This document shows positions 1-7,676 of a DNA stretch of 64,000 bases, piece by piece. Made by a program: the position numbers and the translations under genes. Position 1 is the first letter of the stretch. Every line of letters begins with the position of its first letter. The notes beneath the pieces were generated by a model. It was not told where the DNA came from. It searched no databases and was given only the letters and a program-made list of their open reading frames with translations. Where the stretch lies: assembly GCA_937863435.1 (NCBI GenBank), contig CALMES010000105.1, forward strand, positions 1 through 64,000, written 5' to 3'. Source of the stretch: an uncultured Candidatus Peregrinibacteria bacterium. Lineage in GTDB: Bacteria; Patescibacteriota; Gracilibacteria; Peribacterales; Peribacteraceae.

Positions 1-1
1 G

Positions 2-328
2 CCATCTACACCCCCACCCCCCTCTGGCCCGCTCATCGCTGCCGATCACGGTATTGTCATCAGTCTCGATACGACTGTCTCGCAAGAGTTACTACTCGAG
101 GGTGTTGCCCGCGATATTATCCGCAGCGTCCAGAAACTGCGCAAAGACAGCGGCCTGGCCTTTACCGATTCCATTACGCTCACGGTGAGCGGCGCCGACG
201 ACGTTCTTGCTGTTTATAAAGATCTGATCGCGCGCGAAACGCGCAGTGCATTCGGCACAGTAACAGGCGAAGCGCATCCGGCAGACATAGAAGGCCGCAC
301 CATCACGCTTCAATTCTCGAAGAACTGA
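2..328 (+). CDS. ileS: Isoleucyl-tRNA synthetase, C-terminal fragment
   Basis: The open frame enters from the left edge and ends at TGA 326-328, giving about 108 residues of the C-terminus. The stretch LEGVARDIIRSVQKLRK followed by SGLAFTD matches the C-terminal segment that follows the anticodon-binding domain in the eukaryote-like (longer) class of IleRS. The protein charges tRNA-Ile in the cytoplasm. The catalytic domain lies outside the window, so the assignment rests only on this tail. It is probably cotranscribed with, or just upstream of, the holin-like gene 44 bases downstream. Confidence 0.8.
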   Translation, partial: PSTPPPPSGPLIAADHGIVISLDTTVSQELLLEGVARDIIRSVQKLRKDSGLAFTDSITLTVSGADDVLAVYKDLIARETRSAFGTVTGEAHPADIEGRTITLQFSKN

Positions 329-372
329 GCACGAAGATGTACACTCTTCCATGATTTTTATTTTCTCTCCCT

Positions 373-762
373 ATGGCTAAACAAGGCTCACTCTCCCTTC
401 GGCTGGTTCTGTCCACCATCATCAATATTGCCGTGGTGTATCTGCTGACGAAACTGATTCCCGGTGAATTTGAAGTAACCGGCGGGATACAGGCGATGAT
501 CGTCGTTGGCATTCTGGTAATGATTTTCAATGCCGTGCTGCGTCCGATTCTGTCGATCGTTACGTTCCCGCTGAAACTGTTTGCGAACCTGATTGCGATT
601 ATCATTGTGAACGGTGCGATCCTGTATGCGGTACTGAAAATCACGCAGTTGATGGATCCGTCACTCATCACACTGACCATCGGCGGCGGCTTCGGCGGCT
701 GGATTGTTGCGAGCATCGCATTCGGCTTTCTCAACTGGCTCCTTAAACACCTGCTCTCATGA
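373..762 (+). CDS. Phage holin family 4 superfamily / DUF membrane protein
   Basis: 129 residues with four hydrophobic segments (about 10-27, 39-57, 67-90 and 101-125) and the conserved N-x-x-L-R-P-I-L and G-x-F-x-x-N-L patterns of the Phage_holin_4_2 family (PF04020). These are small integral membrane proteins common in bacterial chromosomes, and a true holin role is not implied. The start is preceded by the pyrimidine tract TTCTCTCCCT. The stop overlaps the next gene by four bases (ATGA), which suggests translational coupling. Confidence 0.85.
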   Translation: MAKQGSLSLRLVLSTIINIAVVYLLTKLIPGEFEVTGGIQAMIVVGILVMIFNAVLRPILSIVTFPLKLFANLIAIIIVNGAILYAVLKITQLMDPSLITLTIGGGFGGWIVASIAFGFLNWLLKHLLS

Positions 763-1739
763 CATCTGTTCGCCGCTCCTCACCGTTTCTCACCTCCGTC
801 GGACTTGCCGGTTCCGCTCTCGCACTGCTGAGCGCCACCGCCTGCCGCACATCGCCACCGCCTGCCGCAAACATAACGACACAGACGTCATCACTCTCGT
901 CTGTTGCAGCGGATGCAGCAGATATCGATACGCAACACCGGCTGATGACCAGTCCGAATACGTCGAAAATGTACAGCCTGCTGACCATGCTCACAGCCAG
1001 CGGCCAGACGGTCGTACTGCAGGATGCAACATTTTCACAATCACCTGTTCTGCTCAGCGGCATGCAAACGCTGCGTACGCAGTCCGGCAGCCTGGATTAC
1101 CGCGGCCACACGCTGGTAGCCGTACAACGCATACAGGATGCCAACGGGGAGCACGATGAACTGTGGGCCTACACGACAGCGGGCGGCAAGCGTCTGATGC
1201 AGGGCCGCGACATCCTCTTCGCCCTTTCGCCACAGGCACGCTTTGTGGCGGCGGCCAACGCGCATGCGCTCCAGCTGATCGATGTACGAACAGGCACGCT
1301 GGAACGCACGCTTGCAAGCAGCGACTTGCCACAGAGTCTTGTTTCCCGAAAAGAGAACTTCTTTGGCAAGCCGACAACACTGGTTCCGCAGGCATGGTCG
1401 GACGACGGCTCTGCGCTGTGGTTCTCGGCGGACATCGGCCGTCCGTATGCATTTGCAAAACTGACAGTCGGCACCGGAAATATCGATACCTATGCATTGG
1501 ACAAAGATTTTACCGCCACCGACACAGCACTCAACGCCAACACCGGCAAAATGGCTTTCAGTGATGCAAAAGCAAGTAACAACAATCAGAAGGTCACTCT
1601 CTCGATACTGGATTTGATGACGAATGACATGAAGACGGTGATGACCGCAACCGGCGGCGCACTGCATCCGCAGTGGTTGAATGATGATACGCTGTTTATT
1701 GTGAAGAACGGCAAGAAGATGCCGATGAGCTTGCAGTAA
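759..1739 (+). CDS. Putative lipoprotein with beta-propeller-like repeats
   Basis: 326 residues. The N-terminus has positive charge (MTSVRR), a hydrophobic stretch and a lipobox-like LSATAC, so export and lipid attachment near Cys29 are predicted. The rest contains recurrent strands such as DDGSALWFS, NTGKMAFSDAK and GALHPQWLNDDTLF. These resemble TolB/WD40-like (PD40) blades, in which D-G-x-x-L/I-x-F strands recur. The gene overlaps the upstream holin-like gene by 4 bp. No enzymatic motif is visible. It may bind a ligand or partner at the cell surface, which is inference from the fold type only. Confidence 0.7.
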   Translation: MTSVRRSSPFLTSVGLAGSALALLSATACRTSPPPAANITTQTSSLSSVAADAADIDTQHRLMTSPNTSKMYSLLTMLTASGQTVVLQDATFSQSPVLLSGMQTLRTQSGSLDYRGHTLVAVQRIQDANGEHDELWAYTTAGGKRLMQGRDILFALSPQARFVAAANAHALQLIDVRTGTLERTLASSDLPQSLVSRKENFFGKPTTLVPQAWSDDGSALWFSADIGRPYAFAKLTVGTGNIDTYALDKDFTATDTALNANTGKMAFSDAKASNNNQKVTLSILDLMTNDMKTVMTATGGALHPQWLNDDTLFIVKNGKKMPMSLQ

Positions 1740-2091
1740 CTACACTCAGGCAGATGGAAAATAAATGTCAAGCAGGGCTTCTTCTATGAAATCTCAAAAC
1801 ATATTTTATCATCCGCAGCTGCGACGCGGCGTCGCAGACGGACCGCAGGCCGAACCAACTCCGGGACGCCTGCCCGACTTTTACAAGTCATTCAGGCGGG
1901 CAGCGTCCCGCCTGCGGGAATCTAAAAGAAGTTTTTGGATTTCACATTACACATCACTAAAAGAGCCCTATTAGCAGTTATAGAGCCTAACTTGCCAAGC
2001 GAAGCACAAGCTTTGTGGAAGCAATTTCCCCACTACGCTAAAGCTTCGCGGGGCAAACTCCGCAGTGGAAGTATGTGGCTCGCCACGCGAA
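1740..2091. repeat. Intergenic stretch with hairpin words, no gene supported
   Basis: About 350 bases without a convincing gene. It holds GC-rich inverted words: GCGACGCGGCGTCGC near 1826, and GGGACGCCTGCCCGA (1862) facing GGCGGGCAGCGTCCC (1895). Beyond 1990 there are repeated CGAAGC/GCTTCG words, with CCACTACGC (2030) facing GCAGTGG (2062). A similar GGGACGCAGCGTCCC palindrome sits at about 41714. A 69-residue open frame here (1765-1974) reads through these repeats and is not treated as coding. Confidence 0.5.
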
Positions 2092-2119
2092 GCTCTTTTT
2101 TCACGAAGTGAAAAAGAGC
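2092..2119 (-). terminator. Terminator of tmRNA
   Basis: GCTCTTTTTTCAC and GTGAAAAAGAGC form a 12-bp stem with one bulge and a GAA loop, six bases beyond the CCA end of tmRNA on the minus strand. The position fits 3' end formation of the ssrA transcript. Confidence 0.65.
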
Positions 2120-2125
2120 GAAGTG

Positions 2126-2525
2126 TGGTGGAGATGCCGGGAGTTGAACCCGGGTCCAACGTGTAGAAAGGAGGCCCGTACTGTCATGGTCTTCTCGATA
2201 CTCACGCCATCTTAGAGAAGAACAAAGATGATGGGTGAGGATGATGTCTGGATACGTGGTTGCGTACAACATCCGATACGCAAGACGCCTCGCTGGTAAC
2301 GCCCTTACTCTCTAGCGAGAATCCAGAGGGAGCGCGGTTTCACAAAGGGAAACCTTAAGCCATTGCAAGAGCAGGCATCTCGAACTTGTCGAGGATGCTG
2401 CGTGCAGCAGCCATAATTTTGCTTTCGGCAAATATTTTTTGCAACATGTGGGTATCGGGAACCGTTGCCATCCCGGACAGAAGCACACACTCTCTAGTAT
2501 CACGCTGTCGAAGCCTGTCATCCCC
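2126..2525 (-). ncRNA. ssrA: tmRNA (ssrA)
   Basis: Transfer-messenger RNA that rescues stalled ribosomes. Read on the minus strand, the 5' end is GGGGATGACAGGCTTCGACA, the standard tmRNA start. The 3' end has the T-arm GGGTTCAACTCCC and an encoded ACCA tail. The 5' GGGGATG pairs with CATCTCC to form the 7-bp acceptor stem. The total is about 400 nt. The tag frame runs from about 2429 (GCC) down to the TAA ending at 2355. It begins AESKIM and ends PALAMA, 24 residues. The resume codon is inferred from U at -5 and A at -4, which match the known positioning bases. The tag is longer than the usual 8-15 residues. Confidence 0.95.
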
Positions 2526-2666
2526 ACGTAAAAACTCGCTATCGCTCGTTCACGTGGCGCCGCCTCGTAAAATCTTGCTTCGCTCCAGTTCATGGCAAGC
2601 CACGAATAGGAGTGATAGTGAAACTAAAAATGCGCTTATCGCAGTGGTGTAATAGAGCGAGCCGCT

Positions 2667-2672
2667 AGTATA
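2667..2672 (-). promoter_or_regulatory. Probable -10 box for ssrA
   Basis: TATACT on the minus strand, about 140 nt upstream of the mature 5' end, which would imply a leader removed by processing. It lies just beyond the end of the TrmB-like gene. No clear -35 box is seen. Confidence 0.4.
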
Positions 2673-2697
2673 GCACAATAAACGATCATAAATGCAT

Positions 2698-3483
2698 TTA
2701 TTTTCGTTTAGCCTGCGACTTTTTCCCGTACTTCTCTGCAGCCTCATAACTAAGATTGAAAATCGCCCCAAGAGCGTCGGCAATTTCCTGGCTCTCTATA
2801 ATGATGCCGAGCTTGTCTTTCCATGACACAATATTTACTTTGTCATTGTAGATCTGGATTTCCGGAGTGAGGGTAAATTTCTCACAAGGCACAAGTACGC
2901 TCGAACGAAGTTCTTTCCTGTCCTGTTCCTGATATTCGCGTGAGAGTTTGGTATCCGGATGAATGGATATCATGGGGATTTTTTTCTTTGCACGACGCCT
3001 ATAATAGGTCGTGAAATAATCCGGCAATGCATCGCGGTTGGCATCGAACGAACCCCATGAGCGCAAACCGTTTTTGGCCGTGAGCGTGTCTTCATACACT
3101 TTTTCCAAACCCGACGTTCCTTCGTAAAATGTGATTTTCGGACGGCTTTTTGCATAATGACGTACCGATAATTCATCACCGTATTTTTCCAGCAGGCCGA
3201 TCTGATTTTTCACTTCCTGCTCGGTTTGTTCCAAACGATGTTCCAGAATACGTATAAGACTCTCCTTTGTTTCCGCGCTGTAGTACTGCGTATTGCCACG
3301 ACGTGTCTTGGCAATGAGTCCTTTACGCGAGAGAGAATCCAGCATATTGCGCACCGTATTGCGCGGTAATTCTGCAATCCTCGCTATGCTGGAAGCCGGC
3401 TGCGGCCCCAGTTCCAGCACCTTCTTGAAGACAGTAATTTCCTTGCCGCTTAACTGAAAGGCTTTTAAGAGATTGTCTATCAT
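2698..3483 (-). CDS. TrmB-family transcriptional regulator
   Basis: 261 residues from the ATG at 3483. A longer open frame exists, but its first 65 codons are not protein-like and cover the promoter region. Residues about 1-70 form a winged helix (LSGKEITVFKKVLELG, then SIARIAELPRNTVRNMLDSL and KGLIAKTRRGNTQYY) like TrmB or PadR-type sugar or stress regulators. A coiled segment follows (about 80-105), then a C-terminal ligand or regulatory domain of the TrmB/phospholipase-D-like type (SWGSFDANRDALPDYF, KEIPM-like strands). It is divergent from the 3581 gene. Palindromes between the two suggest autoregulation. Confidence 0.8.
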   Translation of the reverse strand: MIDNLLKAFQLSGKEITVFKKVLELGPQPASSIARIAELPRNTVRNMLDSLSRKGLIAKTRRGNTQYYSAETKESLIRILEHRLEQTEQEVKNQIGLLEKYGDELSVRHYAKSRPKITFYEGTSGLEKVYEDTLTAKNGLRSWGSFDANRDALPDYFTTYYRRRAKKKIPMISIHPDTKLSREYQEQDRKELRSSVLVPCEKFTLTPEIQIYNDKVNIVSWKDKLGIIIESQEIADALGAIFNLSYEAAEKYGKKSQAKRK

Positions 3484-3509
3484 ATGCGCAAAAGTAGAAA
3501 AATGACCAA

Positions 3510-3524
3510 ATATGACGGTCATAT
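3510..3524. promoter_or_regulatory. Perfect palindrome, candidate operator
   Basis: ATATGAC-G-GTCATAT, 15 bp, 27 bases upstream of the TrmB-like start. Further TGAC/GTCA half-sites lie around it at 3503, 3531, 3551 and 3583. TTGACATAA (3530-3538) faces TTATGTCAA (3579-3587), and the second overlaps the start of the divergent gene. Binding by the adjacent TrmB-like protein is inferred from position. Confidence 0.5.
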
Positions 3525-3580
3525 GTATATTGACATAAATAAATTTTGGCGTCAATTTATGCGCACTTTCTTTAAACCTT

Positions 3581-3895
3581 ATGTCAAACGACGCCTTTCG
3601 ATCAAAAGTCAGCATAGATGTTGGCATACCTCCATACAGATTAGGACGAGAAGATCCAACAGGACATCTGGAGTTCATTTATGAACTCATTAGCGAGTTG
3701 CAGAAAGCACATTATGCATTGCTGTGGCATGGCCGACCATCTTCTTTCAGCAATCTTTCGCAAAAAGAGCGAGAGCTGGAAGAGACACGAATGCAAAATA
3801 TAGTAATTAAAGAAACACAGTTCCATGTGGAACGACTACGTGGCCGTATCGATATGTATTTGCGCCAGCAATGCGAAAACGGATCGCATATTTAA
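3581..3895 (+). CDS. Hypothetical protein
   Basis: 104 residues, not recognised. The N-terminal half is moderately polar (VSIDVGIPPYRLGREDPTGH). The C-terminal half is strongly helical and charged (LSQKERELEETRM, then RLRGRIDMYLRQQ), so a small helical protein is likely. It is divergent from the TrmB-like regulator, with possible operators between them, and lies 27 bases upstream of the next hypothetical gene, with which it probably forms an operon. The ATG overlaps one arm of a 9-bp inverted repeat (TTATGTCAA). Confidence 0.55.
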   Translation: MSNDAFRSKVSIDVGIPPYRLGREDPTGHLEFIYELISELQKAHYALLWHGRPSSFSNLSQKERELEETRMQNIVIKETQFHVERLRGRIDMYLRQQCENGSHI

Positions 3896-3922
3896 AACCG
3901 TTTTCTATTTCCAATTTTTATT

Positions 3923-4480
3923 ATGGAATTCAGTCATTCAGACGTTGAGAAGGTCGTACAGAAGCTTGTAGAGATAGAAGCTTCACTCGAAATGCGTGAC
4001 GAGGAGCTGGCGCGCTATGTCTATGACAATGAAGAAGGGGCGAACGTTATTCTTCCTCCTCACGGGCCATTGAATTTCAAAGAAGAAAGTGACTGGGCTA
4101 CATTTAGTCCTCTACGTACGCAGATTGCCGATAAGTTATATACTCTACTGTGCGGTGCGTGCCAGTCCGATGTGGCAAAGTTATCAGAAATTTATAGACT
4201 GCTGATTGGCAAGACTCTTCCGGGATTTATATTTATTGAAGAGCTTTACCCGCAGAGGGATTTCTCAATGGCACTGGAAGGACTTATTGAAGAGTATGCG
4301 ACGCGCGCATATGTCATTCTGCGACGAACCGATAGTACGTTGCCATTTATTTACGAATGCGGAGATGAAGAATCAATCCGTCAACATTTGATGGGATTGG
4401 GAGAGGATTGCAAAGATGAAGTCGATGAGTGGATGGATGCAATTTATGCTGAACTAAAAAAGATTTTCACTCAGTCTTGA
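3923..4480 (+). CDS. Hypothetical acidic helical protein
   Basis: 185 residues, acidic and predicted mostly helical, without signal peptide or membrane segment. No family was recognised. Conserved-looking blocks are VVQKLVEIEASLEMRDEEL near the N-terminus and DEVDEWMDAIYAELKKI at the end. The start follows a U/C-rich stretch (TTTCTATTTCCAATTTTTATT). Its stop is only two bases from the stop of the convergent minus-strand gene, leaving no room for a terminator. Confidence 0.6.
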   Translation: MEFSHSDVEKVVQKLVEIEASLEMRDEELARYVYDNEEGANVILPPHGPLNFKEESDWATFSPLRTQIADKLYTLLCGACQSDVAKLSEIYRLLIGKTLPGFIFIEELYPQRDFSMALEGLIEEYATRAYVILRRTDSTLPFIYECGDEESIRQHLMGLGEDCKDEVDEWMDAIYAELKKIFTQS

Positions 4481-4482
4481 AC

Positions 4483-5004
4483 TCAAATTTTCCGACTATC
4501 ATACGCCCAATGCAGCACAGCCTGCCGCTGCTTTCGCCGGCAAGTCATATCCCCTGGCCGGCAGTTCTTACGTATTTGAGCAATATGCCGGCGGATAGCG
4601 AGCCAGCGCTTTATCTGGCGGTCATCCTCCTGCGGCATGCGGCGGCCTTGGTAGTAGCGACAGTACCACTGGAACCAGCCGCGCGGATCGGCCGGGTGAA
4701 TCCAGCCTTTTCTGCGCCACTCGGTAAGAGGCTGACTCGCATTTATACCGAAGTAGTTGAGCGCCGGATCGTGCTTTTCGTGACACAGCTTTGCATGTGT
4801 AAACCAGTCGGCCGGGAATTCATCCTGGCAATCGGTCATGTATTTGCCGCCAAAGACGCCGAGTGCGAGCATCTGTTTGGGCGTCAGCTCTGGCTTGAAT
4901 CGCGGATCGAAATTCTTCCCTTCCGGTTCGCTGAGAGTATAGGTCGCCACCTGCATGGTGTCGTGCACGTGAATCGTTGCCGGCCGTTTAGTCGATGCGT
5001 GCAT
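4483..5004 (-). CDS. Conserved hypothetical protein (LTPKQMLALGVFGGKYM family)
   Basis: 173 residues with motifs seen in a conserved uncharacterised family of bacteria and algae: LTPKQMLALGVFGGKYM, DEFPADWF, and a C-terminal RGWFQWYCRYYQGRRMPQED followed by a basic Arg/Cys-rich helix. The Trp/Tyr-rich RGWFQWYCRYYxGRR segment suggests nucleic-acid or nucleotide binding, but no function is established from the sequence. The ATG sits six bases after a TAGTAT -10 box (5011-5016), so the mRNA is predicted to be leaderless. Confidence 0.75.
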   Translation of the reverse strand: MHASTKRPATIHVHDTMQVATYTLSEPEGKNFDPRFKPELTPKQMLALGVFGGKYMTDCQDEFPADWFTHAKLCHEKHDPALNYFGINASQPLTEWRRKGWIHPADPRGWFQWYCRYYQGRRMPQEDDRQIKRWLAIRRHIAQIRKNCRPGDMTCRRKQRQAVLHWAYDSRKI

Positions 5005-5010
5005 TTGCTG

Positions 5011-5016
5011 ATACTA
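5011..5016 (-). promoter_or_regulatory. -10 box, leaderless start at 5004
   Basis: TAGTAT on the minus strand, with six bases between it and the ATG at 5004. Transcription would therefore begin at or next to the start codon. The -35 region is taken up by the palindrome at 5024-5061. Confidence 0.4.
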
Positions 5017-5023
5017 GCACAAC

Positions 5024-5061
5024 CGAATTACGAAGTGCGAAATTTCGTACTTCGTAATTCG
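5024..5061. repeat. 38-bp near-perfect palindrome
   Basis: CGAATTACGAAGT and ACTTCGTAATTCG flank a centre GCGAAATTTCGT that is also self-complementary, apart from a G:T pair. The whole 38 bases can fold into a 19-bp stem. Copies of the same words (TCGTACTTCG, CTCGTACTTCGCC) continue to about 5078. It belongs with the other permuted-word hairpins of this window. Confidence 0.7.
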
Positions 5062-5124
5062 TGCCTCGTACTTCGCCATCAAGCGCGGCTCGACACTCGC
5101 TCCCTATTTCTTGTTAAAAATTTC

Positions 5125-5508
5125 TTACCAAAGCGCCTTGTACTTCTTGCGCTCAGTCCAGAGGAAGAATGCATTGAGGATGAGCAACAGGTCGGCAAGG
5201 ATGGCCGATGGATGGAAGAGGCCGTATTCCGCAAAGATGTGGAACAGCACCACGTTCACGGTAAAAGGTGCCAGGATAATGGCAGCCAAAGCCGTGCGGT
5301 TGATTGCAAGCAAGACAGCACACACCGCACAGGTAGCGCCGACGAGCGGCATCATGTAACCCACTGCCATAAGTGCACTCATAAATGCCCAACCGTTTGG
5401 TGGATACATATCAGCTGTTGGAGCCGGGAAGACACCCAGTACTCCCAGTACCGGCATAATAAGAACGAGAATGAGGAGAATACGCAGGATAACGCGAAGT
5501 ATTTTCAT
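5125..5508 (-). CDS. DoxX-like integral membrane protein
   Basis: 127 residues from ATG 5508, with four hydrophobic segments at about 2-22, 38-58, 62-82 and 90-115. The block PFTVNVVLFHIFAEYGLF followed by LLLILNAFFLW resembles the third and fourth helices of DoxX/DoxD-like proteins. The more distal ATG at 5613 would add a non-hydrophobic extension through a promoter-like region and is less likely. The function is unknown. DoxX-like proteins are small membrane proteins sometimes linked to redox or sulfur metabolism. Confidence 0.7.
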   Translation of the reverse strand: MKILRVILRILLILVLIMPVLGVLGVFPAPTADMYPPNGWAFMSALMAVGYMMPLVGATCAVCAVLLAINRTALAAIILAPFTVNVVLFHIFAEYGLFHPSAILADLLLILNAFFLWTERKKYKALW

Positions 5509-5750
5509 AGAGATGAAGAAGAGGAAAGAATAACCAAAGTATATCGCTGGCAGGAATAAAGAACCGATTGACCCGTACCCTGAGCATGATGTGGTAGCAA
5601 ATAATTGACACAATAAATTATTATTATATTATATTACAGCAACAATCACAGATGATTGCTTGCATTGATCATTTCTATCGAAGTTGTGTTTCTTTCCGGC
5701 AAAGAGTTTTCCATGAAAATTGTTTGCCGGGAAGAGTGCTACCCATCCTC

Positions 5751-6062
5751 ATGATTCGGAGACGACCCATGCAGTTCCGCGCCAATTTTGATCCGAACAC
5801 CGACCAGTACACGGGCCATGCGTTCCAAATCGATCCGTGGGAATATCGTGCTCTTAACGCTGATAACAACCCTTTTAGAAATGAAGCGCTGAGATTGAAT
5901 ACATGGTACTTAGGACCATGGCCATGCGGCAGCCCTGACGAACTCCTCGTTGTCATACGAGACCACCCTCACGTCTACTTCCGAAGACCAGTGGATATCG
6001 AGCGCATGCAAAAATGGGGAAGCGGGCAGAAATTCCAAATCTCAGCCGAGGAAATACGATAG
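5751..6062 (+). CDS. Hypothetical protein
   Basis: 103 residues from ATG 5751, chosen because the C/T-rich TACCCATCCTC precedes it directly. ATG 5769 is an alternative. The protein is soluble and rich in Trp, Pro and Arg (PWEYRALNADNNPFRNEA, YLGPWPCGSPDELLVV, HPHVYFRRPVDIERMQKW). No family was recognised. It is followed 11 bases later by a strong terminator, so it is a single-gene unit. Confidence 0.6.
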   Translation: MIRRRPMQFRANFDPNTDQYTGHAFQIDPWEYRALNADNNPFRNEALRLNTWYLGPWPCGSPDELLVVIRDHPHVYFRRPVDIERMQKWGSGQKFQISAEEIR

Positions 6063-6073
6063 CACAACTTCCA

Positions 6074-6109
6074 CGGCCCTCGGACTCTGCTCCGAGGGCC
6101 GCCCTTTTA
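6074..6109 (+). terminator. Rho-independent terminator
   Basis: An 11-bp perfect stem CGGCCCTCGGA / TCCGAGGGCCG with a CTCTGC loop, followed by CCCTTTTATT. It ends the transcript of the 5751-6062 gene. Confidence 0.85.
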
Positions 6110-6164
6110 TTATGAGCGACATTTTTGCTACACTCTGCGCATTCTTTTCTTTCCCCCTTTCTGC

Positions 6165-6560
6165 ATGAAAGCCCGTGTTTCTTCTATCATCGCGTGGATC
6201 TGCGTTATCCTGGTTGCAGTATTCAACCTCTTTGCCGCCGTCATGAAATTTGTTCCGCAGGCTCCGGATTCCGAAGGCGCTAAGTTTATGACTCTCCTCG
6301 GTGTTACTCCAAGCATGGAACATATCCTTGGCGTACTGGAATTCGCTATCGTCATTCTGTACCTTGTGCCACGCACTTCGACAGTCGGCTTTGTGCTGAT
6401 GGTCGGCTACATGGCCGGTGCACTTGCCACAAACCTCACGCACGGATTCAGCAACATGGACGCGCTGCCAATCTACATCTGCTTCCTGCTCATGACCGTT
6501 TCGGCGTACTTCCGCAACCCGGAACTGTTGAGCCGGCTGAAGGGACAGAAGACTGCATAA
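6165..6560 (+). CDS. DoxX-like membrane protein
   Basis: 131 residues with four predicted helices (about 6-28, 48-66, 72-92 and 98-115). The pattern resembles DoxX-like family members: an early Phe-Asn-x-Phe helix, then GVTPSMEHILGVLEFAIVILYLVP, then GYMAGALATNLTHG. It precedes a bidirectional terminator. The start is directly preceded by an extended pyrimidine tract (TTCTTTCCCCCTTTCTGC). The substrate is unknown. Confidence 0.8.
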   Translation: MKARVSSIIAWICVILVAVFNLFAAVMKFVPQAPDSEGAKFMTLLGVTPSMEHILGVLEFAIVILYLVPRTSTVGFVLMVGYMAGALATNLTHGFSNMDALPIYICFLLMTVSAYFRNPELLSRLKGQKTA

Positions 6561-6594
6561 AAGATGACAGTGATTCCACTGAAGACACCATAAC

Positions 6595-6627
6595 AAAAAG
6601 CCCCGAACCAATGGAACGGGGCTTTTT
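6595..6627. terminator. Bidirectional terminator
   Basis: AAAAAGCCCCG and CGGGGCTTTTT form an 11-bp stem around an 11-base loop, with a T-run on either strand. It lies between the convergent DoxX-like gene and the secreted-protein cluster. Confidence 0.9.
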
Positions 6628-6639
6628 CATGGAGGTGCA

Positions 6640-7113
6640 TTATTCGCCTGTCAGAACTCCCTCCTGCCCGATGATCGGGTCTGGCAAGTCGCCCAGAGCA
6701 ACCTGCTTGTTCTTGCACTTCTCCCAGGCAGTAAGGGCATTGATAAAGGCGACAGTAGCATCTTTTACAGCTTTTATGGCCTTTTTCTGCTGTTCAACCA
6801 ATTCGTTTTCCTTTTTTTCCAGCTCTTTCATTTTCTCCACATCTTCTTTCGTTGGATTCTTTTTGTCTTCCAGGTTCTTGAGTTCATCCGCAACCGCTGT
6901 CAGCTGCTGTGTCACTTCACCCATTTTTTTACTAGCTTCTTCGAGAGCTTTTTTTGCACTCTCGTAGGCATCTTTCTCTTTCTTGCAAGGATCGGTCACC
7001 GCTTGATCGGTCTGCAATGTCATCGTAATTTCCTGAGCATGAACCGATACGGATTGCAGAGGGAACAAAACAAGGCTACAGAGAATAACCGCTGCTGATG
7101 TATGGAATTTCAT
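6640..7113 (-). CDS. Secreted coiled-coil protein
   Basis: 157 residues from ATG 7113. A clear signal peptide (MKFHTSAAVILCSLVLF, then QSVSVHA with cleavage before QEITMTL) leads into a long Lys/Glu-rich coiled coil (about residues 55-130; KELEKKENELVEQQKKAIKAV). The C-terminus ends PDPIIGQEGVLTGE. A single Cys near residue 43 and another near 143 could form a disulfide. It is the third of three exported small proteins read in the same direction and has its own TATAAT box upstream. No family was recognised. Confidence 0.75.
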   Translation of the reverse strand: MKFHTSAAVILCSLVLFPLQSVSVHAQEITMTLQTDQAVTDPCKKEKDAYESAKKALEEASKKMGEVTQQLTAVADELKNLEDKKNPTKEDVEKMKELEKKENELVEQQKKAIKAVKDATVAFINALTAWEKCKNKQVALGDLPDPIIGQEGVLTGE

Positions 7114-7135
7114 AGGAGAGAGAAAGTATTGCATG

Positions 7136-7141
7136 ATTATA
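7136..7141 (-). promoter_or_regulatory. -10 box of the 6640-7113 gene
   Basis: TATAAT on the minus strand, 22 bases upstream of the ATG, leaving a leader of about 16 nt that ends CTTTCTCTCTCCT. The gene can therefore be transcribed apart from its upstream neighbours. Confidence 0.55.
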
Positions 7142-7169
7142 GCAAATTTCTTTAAAAAGTACAGTACGT

Positions 7170-7643
7170 TCATGGCCAAAAACCAAGACACTCCAGCAGC
7201 GCAATGAGGGCAGCAGTTTCGGCAGCTTGTGCCTTATGCCAGGCATCACGAGCTTTGACCATCGCAATATGAGATGCGACAGCCGTGGTTTCCATAGCCT
7301 GTATTTCTCTAACCAAATCTTTCATTGCCGCTGTATACGCATATACATCTCCGTAGGGGGCATAATTTGGCCCGTTTAATCTCGTCAGCGCATCGAATTG
7401 AATGTTTAATTCAATCAATTCATCCTGGTCATATCTCCATATCGACCAGGCATTATCGTATGCGGCCTTGGCACTTACGGTTGCTGCGTGCGCTGCGGCA
7501 AGAGCTGCATCCTCTGCAGCACAATCATCTCCTCCGGTGCCAGGCGGATTGGCGCGGACGGTCGGCACAAAGCCGGAAGTCGTCAGAGACAATGCGAATA
7601 ATAACGTGAGTACTATACTCAAACTTTTGGTGCGTAGTTTCAT
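7170..7643 (-). CDS. Secreted Ala-rich helical protein
   Basis: 157 residues. A signal peptide (MKLRTKSLSIVLTLLFALSL, then VPTVRA before NPPGTGG) precedes a Cys (GGDDCAAEDAAL) and Ala-rich helices (AHAATVSAKAAYDNAW). A conserved-looking second half with AAMKDLVREIQAMET and KARDAWHKAQAAETAALIALLEC pairs a second Cys near the C-terminus. The two Cys probably join the helical hairpin. The gene starts 34 bases after the stop of the upstream secreted gene, with a pyrimidine tract before the ATG, so the two are likely cotranscribed. Confidence 0.75.
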   Translation of the reverse strand: MKLRTKSLSIVLTLLFALSLTTSGFVPTVRANPPGTGGDDCAAEDAALAAAHAATVSAKAAYDNAWSIWRYDQDELIELNIQFDALTRLNGPNYAPYGDVYAYTAAMKDLVREIQAMETTAVASHIAMVKARDAWHKAQAAETAALIALLECLGFWP

Positions 7644-7676
7644 AAAGGGAAAAAGGGAGGAAATCAGAAAAATGCG

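Noticed and set aside
1765-1974. 69-residue open frame on the plus strand
   Set aside because: It reads through inverted GC-rich repeats, has no tract or -10 box at the start, and its composition follows the repeats.
4477-5559. 360-residue plus-strand frame
   Set aside because: It is antisense to two well-supported minus-strand genes and has a His/Arg/Cys-rich, unstructured composition.
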